The notes below the pieces were generated by a model. The model had not been told where the DNA came from. It ran no database searches and saw only the letters and a list, made by a program, of their open reading frames with translations. Source: Arenibacter sp. F20364 (GTDB lineage: Bacteria; Bacteroidota; Bacteroidia; Flavobacteriales; Flavobacteriaceae). Taken from it: a DNA stretch of 64,000 nucleotides. The translations under genes and the position numbers were made by a program. The stretch covers positions 1 to 64,000 of the forward strand of contig NZ_JALKBD010000028.1 of NCBI RefSeq assembly GCF_023015905.1, in the 5' to 3' direction. This document shows positions 53,564 through 62,597 of this stretch, one piece after another (within the stretch, counting starts at the first letter, position 1; the number at the start of each line of letters is the position of its first letter).

Positions 53564-54781
53564 CTATTCTTTCTCAAGCTCTATTAGGGTAATTTCCGGA
53601 CGCATGCCCAATCGGCCAGGAAATCCCATCCACCCCAATCCACGGCTTACATATAGAAATTGATGGCCCAATCGATATAGTCCTGCCCAATGTTTGTATT
53701 TGTATTTTATGGGACTCCATTCTTTGTTTTTAATGTTGATTCCCGCCTGCATACCATGGGTATGCCCTGAGAGCGTAAGCGCTATATTGGTCTTATTCAC
53801 CACTTCCTCGCTCCAATGCGAGGGGTCATGGGACAATAAAATTTTAAACCCTACACCCTCTACTCCCTGTAGGGATTGTTGAAGGTCCCCGTATTGTTTA
53901 AAGGGTGGATTCCCCCAGTTTTCCACTCCCACAATTGCAATTTTTTCTCCGTTGTTTTCAACGCATTCGGCTTCATTCAGCAAAAGCTTAAACCCAATTT
54001 GGGCATGAAAGTCTTTAATATCCCCAAAATTGTTGTTTCTCTCCTCTTCGGATTCCCATTTACTATAGTCCCCATAATCATGATTTCCCAAAACCGAATA
54101 TTTTCCCTGTTGGGCGGTCAGCGTCTTTAATACATCCTCCCATCCATTTAATTCCCAAGCATAATTGTTAACTAAATCGCCAGTAAAAAAAATAAAATCG
54201 GGCTTCAAATCATTTATGGTTTTAATGGCTCGACGCAGTATATGATACCGATAATTGAAACTCCCCAAATGAAGATCGGATATTTGAACTATGCGCAGCC
54301 CTTTAAAATTTTGGGGGAGCAAATCCGATTTTATAACTACATGGTGTACCTTAAATCTGTACACAGCCCTGAATACGGCATACACAATAACGAAGAATGG
54401 TAAAAAACCAAAAAAAACACCTACTAAAGGAATGATGAGCAAGGATTTCTCCCCTGAGATCAAAAAATTTGAAAAATAAAGTGTGGAAATAACTACTACA
54501 AATATTAGCTTGGGAATAAAGGAGGAAACCGTTAGTCCATATAAGGATGATATAAGAAGTTGCTTTCTATAAGGTGATATACTTTCCAGTCTAATTTTCA
54601 AAACCAAAATAGAAACAATTAGTCCTATGGTAAAAAACCAAAAGGCGATAAAAATACTGTTCTTGATGTTGGAAGAATCAATAGGCTCCATGATAGATTT
54701 AAGCCAGAAAAAGGCCAAGGAATCTATTAGTAATAAGGCCAAACATAAAAGGGCTATTGCAAAAAAAGTGTAGGATCGCAT
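53564..54781 (-). CDS. Membrane-anchored metallophosphoesterase (YkuE/YaeI-like)
   Basis: The 405-residue protein has four N-terminal membrane helices (about 5-140) and a calcineurin-like domain with VQISDLHLGS, FTGDLVNNY, LGNHDYGDY, LLSHDP and LSGHTHGMQAG, all ligands intact. YkuE-like members act on UDP-diacylglucosamine or other phosphoesters at the envelope. The gene is 14 bp upstream of nothing on its strand but follows the phosphatidyltransferase in the same direction. The substrate is unknown. Confidence 0.85.
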   Translation of the reverse strand: MRSYTFFAIALLCLALLLIDSLAFFWLKSIMEPIDSSNIKNSIFIAFWFFTIGLIVSILVLKIRLESISPYRKQLLISSLYGLTVSSFIPKLIFVVVISTLYFSNFLISGEKSLLIIPLVGVFFGFLPFFVIVYAVFRAVYRFKVHHVVIKSDLLPQNFKGLRIVQISDLHLGSFNYRYHILRRAIKTINDLKPDFIFFTGDLVNNYAWELNGWEDVLKTLTAQQGKYSVLGNHDYGDYSKWESEEERNNNFGDIKDFHAQIGFKLLLNEAECVENNGEKIAIVGVENWGNPPFKQYGDLQQSLQGVEGVGFKILLSHDPSHWSEEVVNKTNIALTLSGHTHGMQAGINIKNKEWSPIKYKYKHWAGLYRLGHQFLYVSRGLGWMGFPGRLGMRPEITLIELEKE

Positions 54782-54795
54782 TAAAAGGGGTTTTG

Positions 54796-55392
54796 CTATT
54801 GGTTATTGTTATTCGCAAGTCGTCTTTTATCCTTCAACGCCCAGAAATAACCTTTTACATCCTCTACCCAGCTATCATACATAAAGATAAGAGTAATTTC
54901 CTCAACAGTTTCCAGTACCCCCAAAACAATCATGGCATAAAACAGCCAATATACCGGTCCAAAAAACAATAGCCATAAAATAAAAATCCCTTGGGTAATG
55001 GCAGATAATTTGGCTAAATAGGTATGAAAGGCTGTGGCCTTACCGTATTTCGCAAAAGCAATGGACATCTGAATCAAGTATGGTACAAATGCAATTATTA
55101 TTAGAAGTAAGTTTTCCTTGATGAAATTATTTTCAAAAAAGAAAAGACCTATCAATCCAATAATAAGGGTTACCTGGTCTCCCATAGAATCCAACTGCGA
55201 TCCCCTAGCGCTCGAAATTTTTAATCTCCTGGCCAAAAACCCATCAATGGCATCGGTAGCATAACTTATAAGTAGCATCCAACTAAACCATTCCCGTTCC
55301 CCATACCAAATTAGAGCAAGCAATAGGGGTACGGCCATAATGCGATAAAAGGAAAACCAATCGGCAATATTGAAGTTTTTTATATTATACAT
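54796..55392 (-). CDS. CDP-alcohol phosphatidyltransferase family protein
   Basis: The 198-residue membrane protein has the family signature DGx2ARx8Gx3Dx3D, here DGFLARRLKISSARGSQLDS with the final acidic residue three positions later (GDQ). The enzymes attach a CDP-linked lipid or alcohol to a second alcohol in phospholipid synthesis. It lies 14 bp before the metallophosphoesterase gene, so the two may share a lipid-related role. Substrates cannot be read from sequence. Confidence 0.9.
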   Translation of the reverse strand: MYNIKNFNIADWFSFYRIMAVPLLLALIWYGEREWFSWMLLISYATDAIDGFLARRLKISSARGSQLDSMGDQVTLIIGLIGLFFFENNFIKENLLLIIIAFVPYLIQMSIAFAKYGKATAFHTYLAKLSAITQGIFILWLLFFGPVYWLFYAMIVLGVLETVEEITLIFMYDSWVEDVKGYFWALKDKRRLANNNNQ

Positions 55393-55443
55393 AGCTATTC
55401 ATCAGTATTATTAATCCTATGACAAGAAAGCGTATCGCAAAAC

Positions 55444-55953
55444 TTACAACTTTAGCATAGGATTTAATTTTTCAATAATTTCACCCACGTACCTGGGAGT
55501 TTCGTCCAAAATAGATTCTCCCGTCAAAGCATCCACGCCTTCCATTTTGTAGGAGCCTTCGCCCGAAGTGGTCAGGACAACCATCTTGTCCCTATAATCG
55601 GTGGTTCTGTCCATAAACGATTTAACCGCTGAGGGTGGCTTCCAATTCTCCCAGGTGTGGATTACCAATAGGGCATCGTAATTGATAGGATTTACACCCA
55701 CCAAAGCGGAAACATCGATTACCTTAATATACACCGCCTCCGTTTTGTAATAATCCACAATGGCCGTAGTAATCATATTTTTAAATTCACTTCCCTGTGT
55801 AGCCACAAGCAATCTGGAATTTCCCCCAGGAGTATTTACCTCGTATTTCTGGGCCTGATCCATAGCGTATTCATTTTGATACCAAAACATAAACACCAAG
55901 AAGACCACAGCAATCGATAATAGCACAAGTATTATCTTTCTAAATTTTTTCAT
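55444..55953 (-). CDS. Membrane-anchored flavodoxin-like protein
   Basis: The 169-residue protein has an N-terminal membrane helix (about 7-24) and a Rossmann-like domain of flavodoxin type: a first strand and loop with LLVATQGSEFKN, a second strand region with YDALLVIHTWENWKPPSAV, and VVLTTSGEGSY. The phosphate-binding loop is altered from the classical T/SxTGxT. Flavin binding is likely but not certain. It faces the periplasm or the cytosol depending on topology, which is not resolved. Confidence 0.65.
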   Translation of the reverse strand: MKKFRKIILVLLSIAVVFLVFMFWYQNEYAMDQAQKYEVNTPGGNSRLLVATQGSEFKNMITTAIVDYYKTEAVYIKVIDVSALVGVNPINYDALLVIHTWENWKPPSAVKSFMDRTTDYRDKMVVLTTSGEGSYKMEGVDALTGESILDETPRYVGEIIEKLNPMLKL

Positions 55954-56301
55954 ATAATTCTATCTTTTAAAATACCGCCATTAAGAAGGAAAAGTACAAG
56001 TAGCACGTATCTTTAACCCTCTAGTATAGGGTTGTGGACAGAACCTATAATTCCTACTAAGGATTATAAAGCTATACCTTAACTGTAGACCGCCCTATGA
56101 CCATTGTCAGTTATGCATTCAACCCACATATTTAATTTAATATTAGGCAGATCCAGTTCAGGCAACCTAATTGATGAAGTGTTTGGAATAAAGAATACCG
56201 AACTCTAAAAACTTAAAGACCAATACCCTACATGATATTTATCATTTGATACCTTTTGAATTGTTACTTTCTTTAGGGGACTACTATTATCCCGTAAACT
56301 T
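55954..56301. other. Divergent intergenic region
   Basis: This interval between the flavodoxin-like and OmpA genes has promoter room for both strands but no clear gene or strong hairpin. Confidence 0.4.
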
Positions 56302-56307
56302 ATGACT

Positions 56308-57174
56308 ATGAAAACACTATTTCTTTATGTATTGGCACTTACACTTTTTACTTCCTGTGTAAGCCAAAAAAAATATACTGCTATGCAAGACCGGGCAGTA
56401 AATTGTGAAAATGAATTAAATACCAGCAAGAACCAAATTAGTTTACTGGAAGCCGGATTGGCCAATGAGAAAAACAGATCCAAATCCTTGGAGCAACAAA
56501 TGGAATACTTTAAAAGTACCAATACGGACCTTTTGGCCCGACTTTCAGATCTATCCGTAGTGAGTAAATCCGGAGCGGAGAGCATTAAAAAGTCTTTGGA
56601 AGCCCTAAACGAGCAGAATAAATACATAAAGGACCTTACCAGTAACATGCAGCGAAAAGACTCTATAAATCTGGTATTGGTCATGAACTTAAAAAGGTCC
56701 TTGGACAATTTTGACGATGAGGATATAAATATCGAGGTGAAAAAAGGAGTAGTCTATGTCTCTATCTCGGACAAAATGCTTTTCCGTTCTGGGAGTTATA
56801 ATATAAGCAACAGGGCAGAAGAAGTTATTGGCAAAATAGCCAAAATTATTAATGATCATAAGGAACTGGATATTTTAGTGGAGGGACATACGGACAATGT
56901 ACCCATATCTACAGACTGTATGACCGATAACTGGGATTTAAGTGTAAAAAGGGCGACCTCCATTGTACGATTGATGCAAACTAAATTTGGGGTACAACCC
57001 CTAAGAATGACCGCTGGGGGAAGATCTGAATACCTTCCCAAGACTACCAATGCCACCAAAGAAGGCAGAGCAATTAACCGTAGGACAGAAATTATCATTT
57101 TACCCAAGCTAGATCAATTCTTTGAACTGCTAGAACCTCCAACCACGAATGTCGAGGGGCAGGGAAAAGGATAA
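56308..57174 (+). CDS. OmpA-family lipoprotein
   Basis: The 288-residue protein (ATG 56308; a second ATG lies at 56302) has a lipoprotein signal with Cys17 (FTSCVSQ), a helical coiled-coil segment (about 28-125) and an OmpA C-like peptidoglycan-binding domain (about 140-270). Key features are GHTDNVPIS and NWDLSVKRATSI, followed by GRAINRRTEII, which hold the peptidoglycan-binding Asp and Arg. It anchors the outer membrane to the wall. The coiled coil may place it at a distance from the membrane. Confidence 0.9.
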   Translation: MKTLFLYVLALTLFTSCVSQKKYTAMQDRAVNCENELNTSKNQISLLEAGLANEKNRSKSLEQQMEYFKSTNTDLLARLSDLSVVSKSGAESIKKSLEALNEQNKYIKDLTSNMQRKDSINLVLVMNLKRSLDNFDDEDINIEVKKGVVYVSISDKMLFRSGSYNISNRAEEVIGKIAKIINDHKELDILVEGHTDNVPISTDCMTDNWDLSVKRATSIVRLMQTKFGVQPLRMTAGGRSEYLPKTTNATKEGRAINRRTEIIILPKLDQFFELLEPPTTNVEGQGKG

Positions 57175-57319
57175 TATACTTAAAAGGAAACGTAATAATC
57201 CTACTTCCTTTATTAAAAAATCAGAAAAAAACACCCAACTGATCTATGTCATTTCGTATCCAATATGATAGCCGTATCTTACTATTATTAAAAAAGCAAT
57301 CGTTCTTTGAAAGAAATAA

Positions 57320-57514
57320 AAATAAAGTTTCTAAGCAGTAATGCCTTAGCGACCATAAACCGGCGCACAAGTAACCACTTGAGCCTTATTACCCTACCCC
57401 CTTGCACCGCTGTTACATTTGTAGCTTGTTGCTCGGGACCCGGATAAGTGCACAAGTGCTGCCCAAGCCCGGACATTAAGGATTGGGATATCTAGATATC
57501 CCAATCCTTTTTTT
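57320..57514 (+). ncRNA. Candidate structured RNA ending in a perfect terminator
   Basis: No protein is supported here on the plus strand. Nested complementary segments suggest one long folded RNA: CCTTA (57344-57348) with TAAGG (57477-57481), CCGG (57360-57363) with CCGG (57469-57472), GCAC (57365-57368) with GTGC (57456-57459), and a hairpin CAAGT/ACTTG (57368-57381). The outer pairing competes with the terminator stem. Size near 180-195 nt recalls 6S RNA, but I cannot confirm that family. Confidence 0.5.
57478..57514 (+). terminator. Perfect palindromic intrinsic terminator
   Basis: AAGGATTGGGATATC and its exact reverse complement form a 32-nt palindrome (57478-57509) followed by a run of T to 57514. 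The T tract is on the plus strand, so it ends plus-strand transcription. Confidence 0.9.
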
Positions 57515-57630
57515 GTATATCGTCCTTTTATGGAAGGACTATCTTAACTTCTTTAGGTCAGAGACCGATTTAAATGGATTAAAAAAACAGCAGATTAATT
57601 ACTATATTAAAACACAAAAATATTTTCATT

Positions 57631-58023
57631 ATGGAATACTATTTTAATAAAACAATTGGAAATACCCCTTTTGAAAAAGCAGTGGAAAAAACCAAATTGG
57701 CCCTGCAGGAAGAGGGCTTTGGGGTGCTGACGGAAATAGATATGAAGGCTACCTTAAAGAAGAAATTGGATGTAGATTTTTATAATTACATGGTTTTGGG
57801 TGCCTGCAACGCTCCCTTTGCGCATAAAGCCTTACAGGCCGAAGATAAAATCGGCACCATGTTGCCCTGTAATGTAATTGTTATGGAGAAGGAGCCTGGG
57901 CTTGTGGAAATTGCCGCGGTAAACCCCTTGGCGTCCATGCAGGCGGTAATTAATAAGGATTTAATGAACATAGCGGATGAAGTGGGCGAAAAATTAAAAA
58001 GGGTTGTAGAAAAAATCCATTAA
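57631..58023 (+). CDS. DUF302 family protein
   Basis: The 130-residue protein is a DUF302 domain: it has the start GNTPFEKAVEKTKLALQEEGF and the conserved VLGACNAPFAHKALQAEDKIG, followed by LPCNVIVME. The fold resembles TT1751-type proteins; function is unknown, though the Cys in GACN and PCN are conserved in many members. It has no signal peptide. It lies after the structured-RNA region and is convergent with the DinB-like gene. Confidence 0.85.
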   Translation: MEYYFNKTIGNTPFEKAVEKTKLALQEEGFGVLTEIDMKATLKKKLDVDFYNYMVLGACNAPFAHKALQAEDKIGTMLPCNVIVMEKEPGLVEIAAVNPLASMQAVINKDLMNIADEVGEKLKRVVEKIH

Positions 58024-58026
58024 TCC

Positions 58027-58491
58027 CTAAGAACCATACTTTTTAATAATGGCTATTTGCCCTGAATGGTGAATGGTGTGGGATACAATCCTACCAAACG
58101 CCTCCGCCTTGGTCTTGGTACCAAATTCTTTGGAGGTAACTGTGGCCTCCCAATCTTCCTCTCGTAGTTTTTCCAATACCGATCTAAGCATTTGGAATGA
58201 ATATTCCACATATTCCAACAATTCCGAAAGATAAGACCACCCCCCATTATCCTGTTGGGCAATGACCGTTTTTGCAATTACATTTTCGTCCTTTATCCCA
58301 TTTTCACCAAATACGTTCTTGGCATAAAGTAGCTCAACATCTCCAATGTGCCTAATAAGAAAACCTATGCTGTTGGGACCGGGTAATAATCTTTTGTTTA
58401 GATCCTCTTGTGTTATAGAGGGCAATTGATCGGAAAACCGGATCCTGGCCTCTTGCCATAATTCAATAAATAATTGTGTCTTTGATTTCAT
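58027..58491 (-). CDS. DinB-like (DUF1572) protein
   Basis: The 154-residue four-helix protein has the metal-ligand histidines of the DinB family: GFLIRHIGDVE (His in helix 2) and SHTIHHSGQIAII (two His in helix 4). DinB-like proteins are metal-dependent transferases or bacillithiol-related enzymes. It ends 3 bp from the stop of the convergent DUF302 gene. The cofactor thiol and substrate are unknown. Confidence 0.85.
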   Translation of the reverse strand: MKSKTQLFIELWQEARIRFSDQLPSITQEDLNKRLLPGPNSIGFLIRHIGDVELLYAKNVFGENGIKDENVIAKTVIAQQDNGGWSYLSELLEYVEYSFQMLRSVLEKLREEDWEATVTSKEFGTKTKAEAFGRIVSHTIHHSGQIAIIKKYGS

Positions 58492-58694
58492 GTGAATTCA
58501 ATTAATTTAAGACATTCAAAGGTTTATTTTAGTTAAAAAGTTGCTGAAATAACATAAAATATCCCAGACACACAATAAACAGTTGACATCCAAAAAATAT
58601 CAGACCCTTCTAGAATATTTTTTTAATACAAAAGATATTAAATAAACAAAGACATAGACTAAAAGTGCTATAAATAAGGTCATGGCATTGGTAT

Positions 58695-59147
58695 TTAGAA
58701 AGTTAAGTTATTAAAGATCATCCCTTTTAGATTTTTTGGAAGGCTATCCCGGATATCGGACATTTCTCCCTGGGAGACATATTTTCGTAAAAAAATAAAT
58801 GTGGTATTTACATATTCTTCAGCTACTTCGTCACTATATTCAAAATCGTTTATTGCTGCAGGTCCATCGAACTGTCTAACCAAATCCAAAAATCCGGTCA
58901 TATTCTTAATTTTGGGCTTCTCCTTTTTTACGGTCCATCCGTTAACATAAACAGCCTTCAGAAACATGGGCATCTGGGCGATGAATTGCAAGGATTCCGC
59001 TACGGGAATAATTTCCCTTAAGGCATGAAGAATAGATGTTAGAATTCGGCCGGCCTTGTCGGTATCTTTGCCCATATCCATTTGTTTAGTGTAATCCTTT
59101 AAGAAGGTATGCCCTTCCGTAGCGTATTGATTAAAATTTAGTGCCAT
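58695..59147 (-). CDS. DUF2267 family protein
   Basis: The 150-residue helical protein matches DUF2267, with IAQMPMFLKAVYVNGW (residues about 79-95) and a second acidic helix pair. The family has no assigned role; it is widespread among bacteria and often stress-related. It lies alone between intergenic gaps on both sides. Confidence 0.8.
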   Translation of the reverse strand: MALNFNQYATEGHTFLKDYTKQMDMGKDTDKAGRILTSILHALREIIPVAESLQFIAQMPMFLKAVYVNGWTVKKEKPKIKNMTGFLDLVRQFDGPAAINDFEYSDEVAEEYVNTTFIFLRKYVSQGEMSDIRDSLPKNLKGMIFNNLTF

Positions 59148-59330
59148 GATTTCCTATTCTTGGGATTTACACAAAAATGGGCATATCTTTTCAATTGTAA
59201 AATGATCTGGGTCATTTTACAATAATGGTTGCTTAACTTGATTTAAGTATATCAAAAAATACCGGACTGCTGGCCTTGGATTCCCCTAAAGTCTTAAAAT
59301 ATAGTGAATTAAAAAATTCCCATCCCTGCC

Positions 59331-60029
59331 TTAAGCAATATTTAGGGCTATATCTATCATATCATGAAAAGTAGTTTCCCTTTCTATGGAATTGGATTTT
59401 TGGCCAGTGACCAAAGAATCAGAAATCGTTAATATTGTCAAGGCCTTAACATTATACTTCGCAGCAATGGTATAAAGTCCGGCCGCCTCCATTTCTACAC
59501 AAAGTACTCCGAATTTTGCCCACAATTTGTATGATTCCGGATCATCCTCATAAAATTCATCTGAAGATAGTACATTCCCTGCCTTTATGGCCATACCATT
59601 TTCCTTGGCGTAAAGTGCGGCCTTCATAAACAAATCGAAGTCGGCCGTTGGGGCATAATCAGCGTTTATAAATCTAGAATTATTGATTCCCGAGGTGGTG
59701 GAAGCTGCCATGGCCAGCACAATATCACGTAATTTCACCTCTTTTTTATAAGAGCCTGCGGTGCCTACGCGAATTAGGTTATTTACTCCATAATCTTTTA
59801 TCAATTCCTGATAATAGATCAATGCGGAAGGAATGCCCATGCCACTTCCTTGAACCGATATCCGTTTGCCCTTGAAGGTACCGGTATATCCAAGCATTCC
59901 GCGAACCTGATTATAGCAGATGGGATTTTCAAGAAAGGTATTCGCTATCCATTTGGCCCGTAACGGATCTCCTGGCATAAGTACGGTTTCTGCAATTTCA
60001 CCTTTCTGGGCTTCAATATGTGTGCTCAT
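59331..60029 (-). CDS. deoD: Purine-nucleoside phosphorylase DeoD
   Basis: The 232-residue protein is a trimer- or hexamer-type PNP with MPGDPLRAKWIA, QGSGMGIPSALIY, LIRVGTAGS and EMEAAGLYTIA, and the catalytic Asp of SDSL. It cleaves purine nucleosides with phosphate to base and (deoxy)ribose-1-phosphate in salvage. It lies 45 bp after deoC, forming a salvage operon. Confidence 0.95.
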   Translation of the reverse strand: MSTHIEAQKGEIAETVLMPGDPLRAKWIANTFLENPICYNQVRGMLGYTGTFKGKRISVQGSGMGIPSALIYYQELIKDYGVNNLIRVGTAGSYKKEVKLRDIVLAMAASTTSGINNSRFINADYAPTADFDLFMKAALYAKENGMAIKAGNVLSSDEFYEDDPESYKLWAKFGVLCVEMEAAGLYTIAAKYNVKALTILTISDSLVTGQKSNSIERETTFHDMIDIALNIA

Positions 60030-60074
60030 ATTTTATTCTATTTCCTAATTAATTTCCAGAGGACTGCAAGTACT

Positions 60075-60728
60075 CTACCTTCCTTTTTGATTCGTTACTA
60101 TGGCTACTCCAGAAGAGGTACCTATTCTGGAAACACCCAGATCAATATATTTTTGGGCCATATGGGCCTCCTTGATTCCTCCTGATGCCTTTATTCCAAT
60201 TTTGTTGCCAACGGCTTTCTTCATTAGTGCTACATCTTCAAAAGATGCCCCACCGGGGCCAAAGCCAGTTGAAGTCTTTACAAAATCTGCTTTGGCTCTT
60301 ACCGCCAATTGGCATGCGGTAATTTTTTCTGTATCCGTTAAATAACAGGTTTCCAAAATAACCTTTAATACATTTTGCCCCATAACTTCTTTTACTTGGG
60401 CTATTTCCTCTTGTACTGCTAAATTATAACCAGATCTTAACCACCCAATATTTAATACCATATCCAGTTCATTGGCCCCCTCCTCCATATAATCCTTGGC
60501 CTCGTTTACCTTTGCCTTGGTAGACATACTTCCTAAAGGAAATCCCACCACCGAAACCAACTTTACCCGCGAATCCTTAAGGAGCTCCTTTGCCAGGGAA
60601 AGATGACATCCGTTGATACATACCCCATAAAAATTATAGTTCAAAGCCTCCGCACAAAGTTGCTTAATATCATCTTCTGTTGCGTTAGGCTTTAATAAAG
60701 TATGCTCAATAAAATTTTCAACTTGCAT
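60075..60728 (-). CDS. deoC: Deoxyribose-phosphate aldolase DeoC
   Basis: The 217-residue aldolase has the TIM-barrel pattern HTLLKPNAT, VVGFPLG, ELDMVLNIG, and the Schiff-base Lys in DFVKTSTGFG, plus a second Lys in GIKASGGI. It splits 2-deoxyribose-5-phosphate into acetaldehyde and glyceraldehyde-3-phosphate, which completes breakdown of deoxynucleosides begun by DeoD. It is the first gene of the pair. Confidence 0.95.
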   Translation of the reverse strand: MQVENFIEHTLLKPNATEDDIKQLCAEALNYNFYGVCINGCHLSLAKELLKDSRVKLVSVVGFPLGSMSTKAKVNEAKDYMEEGANELDMVLNIGWLRSGYNLAVQEEIAQVKEVMGQNVLKVILETCYLTDTEKITACQLAVRAKADFVKTSTGFGPGGASFEDVALMKKAVGNKIGIKASGGIKEAHMAQKYIDLGVSRIGTSSGVAIVTNQKGR

Positions 60729-61014
60729 TTGTCAAATTAAATTTGTTGGGTAGTTCCGTGTTTCATAGGGGAACACATTTTACCAAAAGTAATCCACTTT
60801 AGTATGTTATTTTATGACAACCATCATCAAAATAATAGGTGGACAGAATATGTGATTAAAGAGAATATATAGAAAATAAAAGCTTGCACCTCCCGTAGTA
60901 TTTCCATTTTCTAACTGAAATACATAAATTCATGGTGATTGCCAAGCCAGTGAGAATTGGCTTAAACATAGAATGCCAAATAATATTAAATGCATAAGGT
61001 GGACGAAGATGGAA
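60729..61014. other. Gene-free interval before deoC
   Basis: No supported gene or strong hairpin was found in about 285 bp. The deoC promoter on the minus strand should lie here. Confidence 0.4.
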
Positions 61015-61284
61015 TTAGGCGAAGGCAGTTTCGTTCTTACCGTCATTTTGCAAATTGGGACTTCTTGGGGACAAGAATTTAAAGTGCCTAATAGGATATC
61101 CGATCCTCCAAAGTTCTTGTTTCACTTGTTCCAGACCTATTGGACTATAGTAAAGAAAAATAAGCCTTCCCGTGTCGATCTCAAGGTCTATTACCCTAAT
61201 ATCCATAATCCGACTAAGATTACGAAGAATCATTAGCTTGTCATTGTTAGAAATTAGGTTGCCAATTTTTGCAATAGCTTTCAT
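61015..61284 (-). CDS. HMA-like small protein without the CxxC metal site
   Basis: From ATG 61284 the product has 89 residues. It begins MKAIAKIGNLISN and follows a beta-alpha-beta-like pattern with DIRVIDLEIDTGRLIFLYYS then QVKQELWRIGYPIRHF, as in heavy-metal-associated ferredoxin-like folds. The CxxC loop at the first helix is absent. A longer ORF to 61515 has an implausible start region. It is divergent from the universal stress gene. Function unknown. Confidence 0.5.
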   Translation of the reverse strand: MKAIAKIGNLISNNDKLMILRNLSRIMDIRVIDLEIDTGRLIFLYYSPIGLEQVKQELWRIGYPIRHFKFLSPRSPNLQNDGKNETAFA

Positions 61285-61549
61285 AAAGTTTCGGTTTTTT
61301 AAATTCCAATTACTACTAAAGTACAGCAGATAATTCACCTTCGTAATGATACAGATCAGTTTATATGTATTTTGGACTACAAGGACCTTAACATAGAAAT
61401 TTTGCACAGGAATCGCCATTAGGCTAATATAATCCTGCTTCACCTTGGCAATGCCTATTGCTCTGAAACATCTTATGCGGATACTTATGACCAATATCAT
61501 ATTTATTTTCATCAATAGCCTTTAGATTTATTCCTTAAATAAAGATACG

Positions 61550-62392
61550 ATGAAGACTATACTATATGCCACTGATCGCAGTGATCATGCTGTACCAGCA
61601 CTAAAATATGCTTACCACTTAAGCCAGAAATTAAACGCGAGCTTATTGGTGCTTTATATTCATGAAATGGAACCTTTACGGGTTTCTGTATCGCGCCCCG
61701 CTGCCCAAATTGAATACCACGTAATCCAAGAGCAAACCGAGATTTTATCGGCCTATTGCACCAAACATCTGGGCATTACTGTGGATAATAAGACATTACA
61801 AGTTGAAGTGATCCACAACGATTCTGTATCCAATGGAATTTTGGAAAAAACCAAGGACACTGCAACAGATATGATAATCATAGGCAGAAAGGATAAACAT
61901 ACCGATCGCGGTCTTTTTGTGGGCAATATTGGAAAGGGACTTCAGGAAAAAGTTCCATGTCCCCTATTAATTATACCCAACAACGTTGAAGACAAGGCCA
62001 TAAAAACTATATTGTATGCAACGGATTTTATGGAAGCGGATATTTTGGCCCTTAAAAAACTTGTTCCAATGGCAAAATTGCTTGGAGCAAAAATACATAT
62101 AGTACATATCTCCACTGAAAAAGATTATGCCGGAAAAGAGCAAATGGAGTGGTTTAAGGATATGCTTAGGCAAGAGGTTGACGATTCCTCCATAAAGTTC
62201 GAATTGATCTTCTCGGACAATATCCAAGATAAGCTTAAGGTACATGCCAATACTATAGGGGCGGACTTATTGGTGCTGCTGGAGCGGGAAGAAAAGGGCT
62301 TCTTTCAAAAAATATTCCATGTAAGCATGGTTGCAAAAATGGAGGAACACATCAGCATTCCCCTACTTAGTTTTAATGAGCCTAATTTATAG
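61550..62392 (+). CDS. Universal stress protein, tandem UspA domains
   Basis: The 280-residue protein has two Usp domains. The first begins MKTILYATDRSDHAVPALKYA and has the nucleotide loop VGNIGKGLQEKVPCPLLIIP; the second (about 148-280) starts IKTILYATDF and ends less conserved. It resembles the Usp at 11683 in architecture. Usp proteins bind ATP or AMP under stress. It is a single transcription unit with a divergent small gene upstream. Confidence 0.85.
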   Translation: MKTILYATDRSDHAVPALKYAYHLSQKLNASLLVLYIHEMEPLRVSVSRPAAQIEYHVIQEQTEILSAYCTKHLGITVDNKTLQVEVIHNDSVSNGILEKTKDTATDMIIIGRKDKHTDRGLFVGNIGKGLQEKVPCPLLIIPNNVEDKAIKTILYATDFMEADILALKKLVPMAKLLGAKIHIVHISTEKDYAGKEQMEWFKDMLRQEVDDSSIKFELIFSDNIQDKLKVHANTIGADLLVLLEREEKGFFQKIFHVSMVAKMEEHISIPLLSFNEPNL

Positions 62393-62597
62393 GATTCCTA
62401 CTACTTAAGGTTATATTGCCACTGCCACCACAACTAGGTTTAATGACAAGGTTGGCACTGGCTAAGTACTGCCTTGGCCTTTTTGTCACAGAATGTAAGT
62501 ACTTGGGATCTATCATGGTCCGAGTTTAAGAAAACAATAACGCTTACTTTTTTATTTTCTGCCCTTATAATTTTAATTTCACCTAAAACTAAACAAC

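Noticed and set aside
57288-57476. 62-codon minus-strand open frame over the structured-RNA region
   Set aside because: It has no domain match, lies entirely within a region of RNA complementarity, and the terminator's T tract is oriented for the plus strand.
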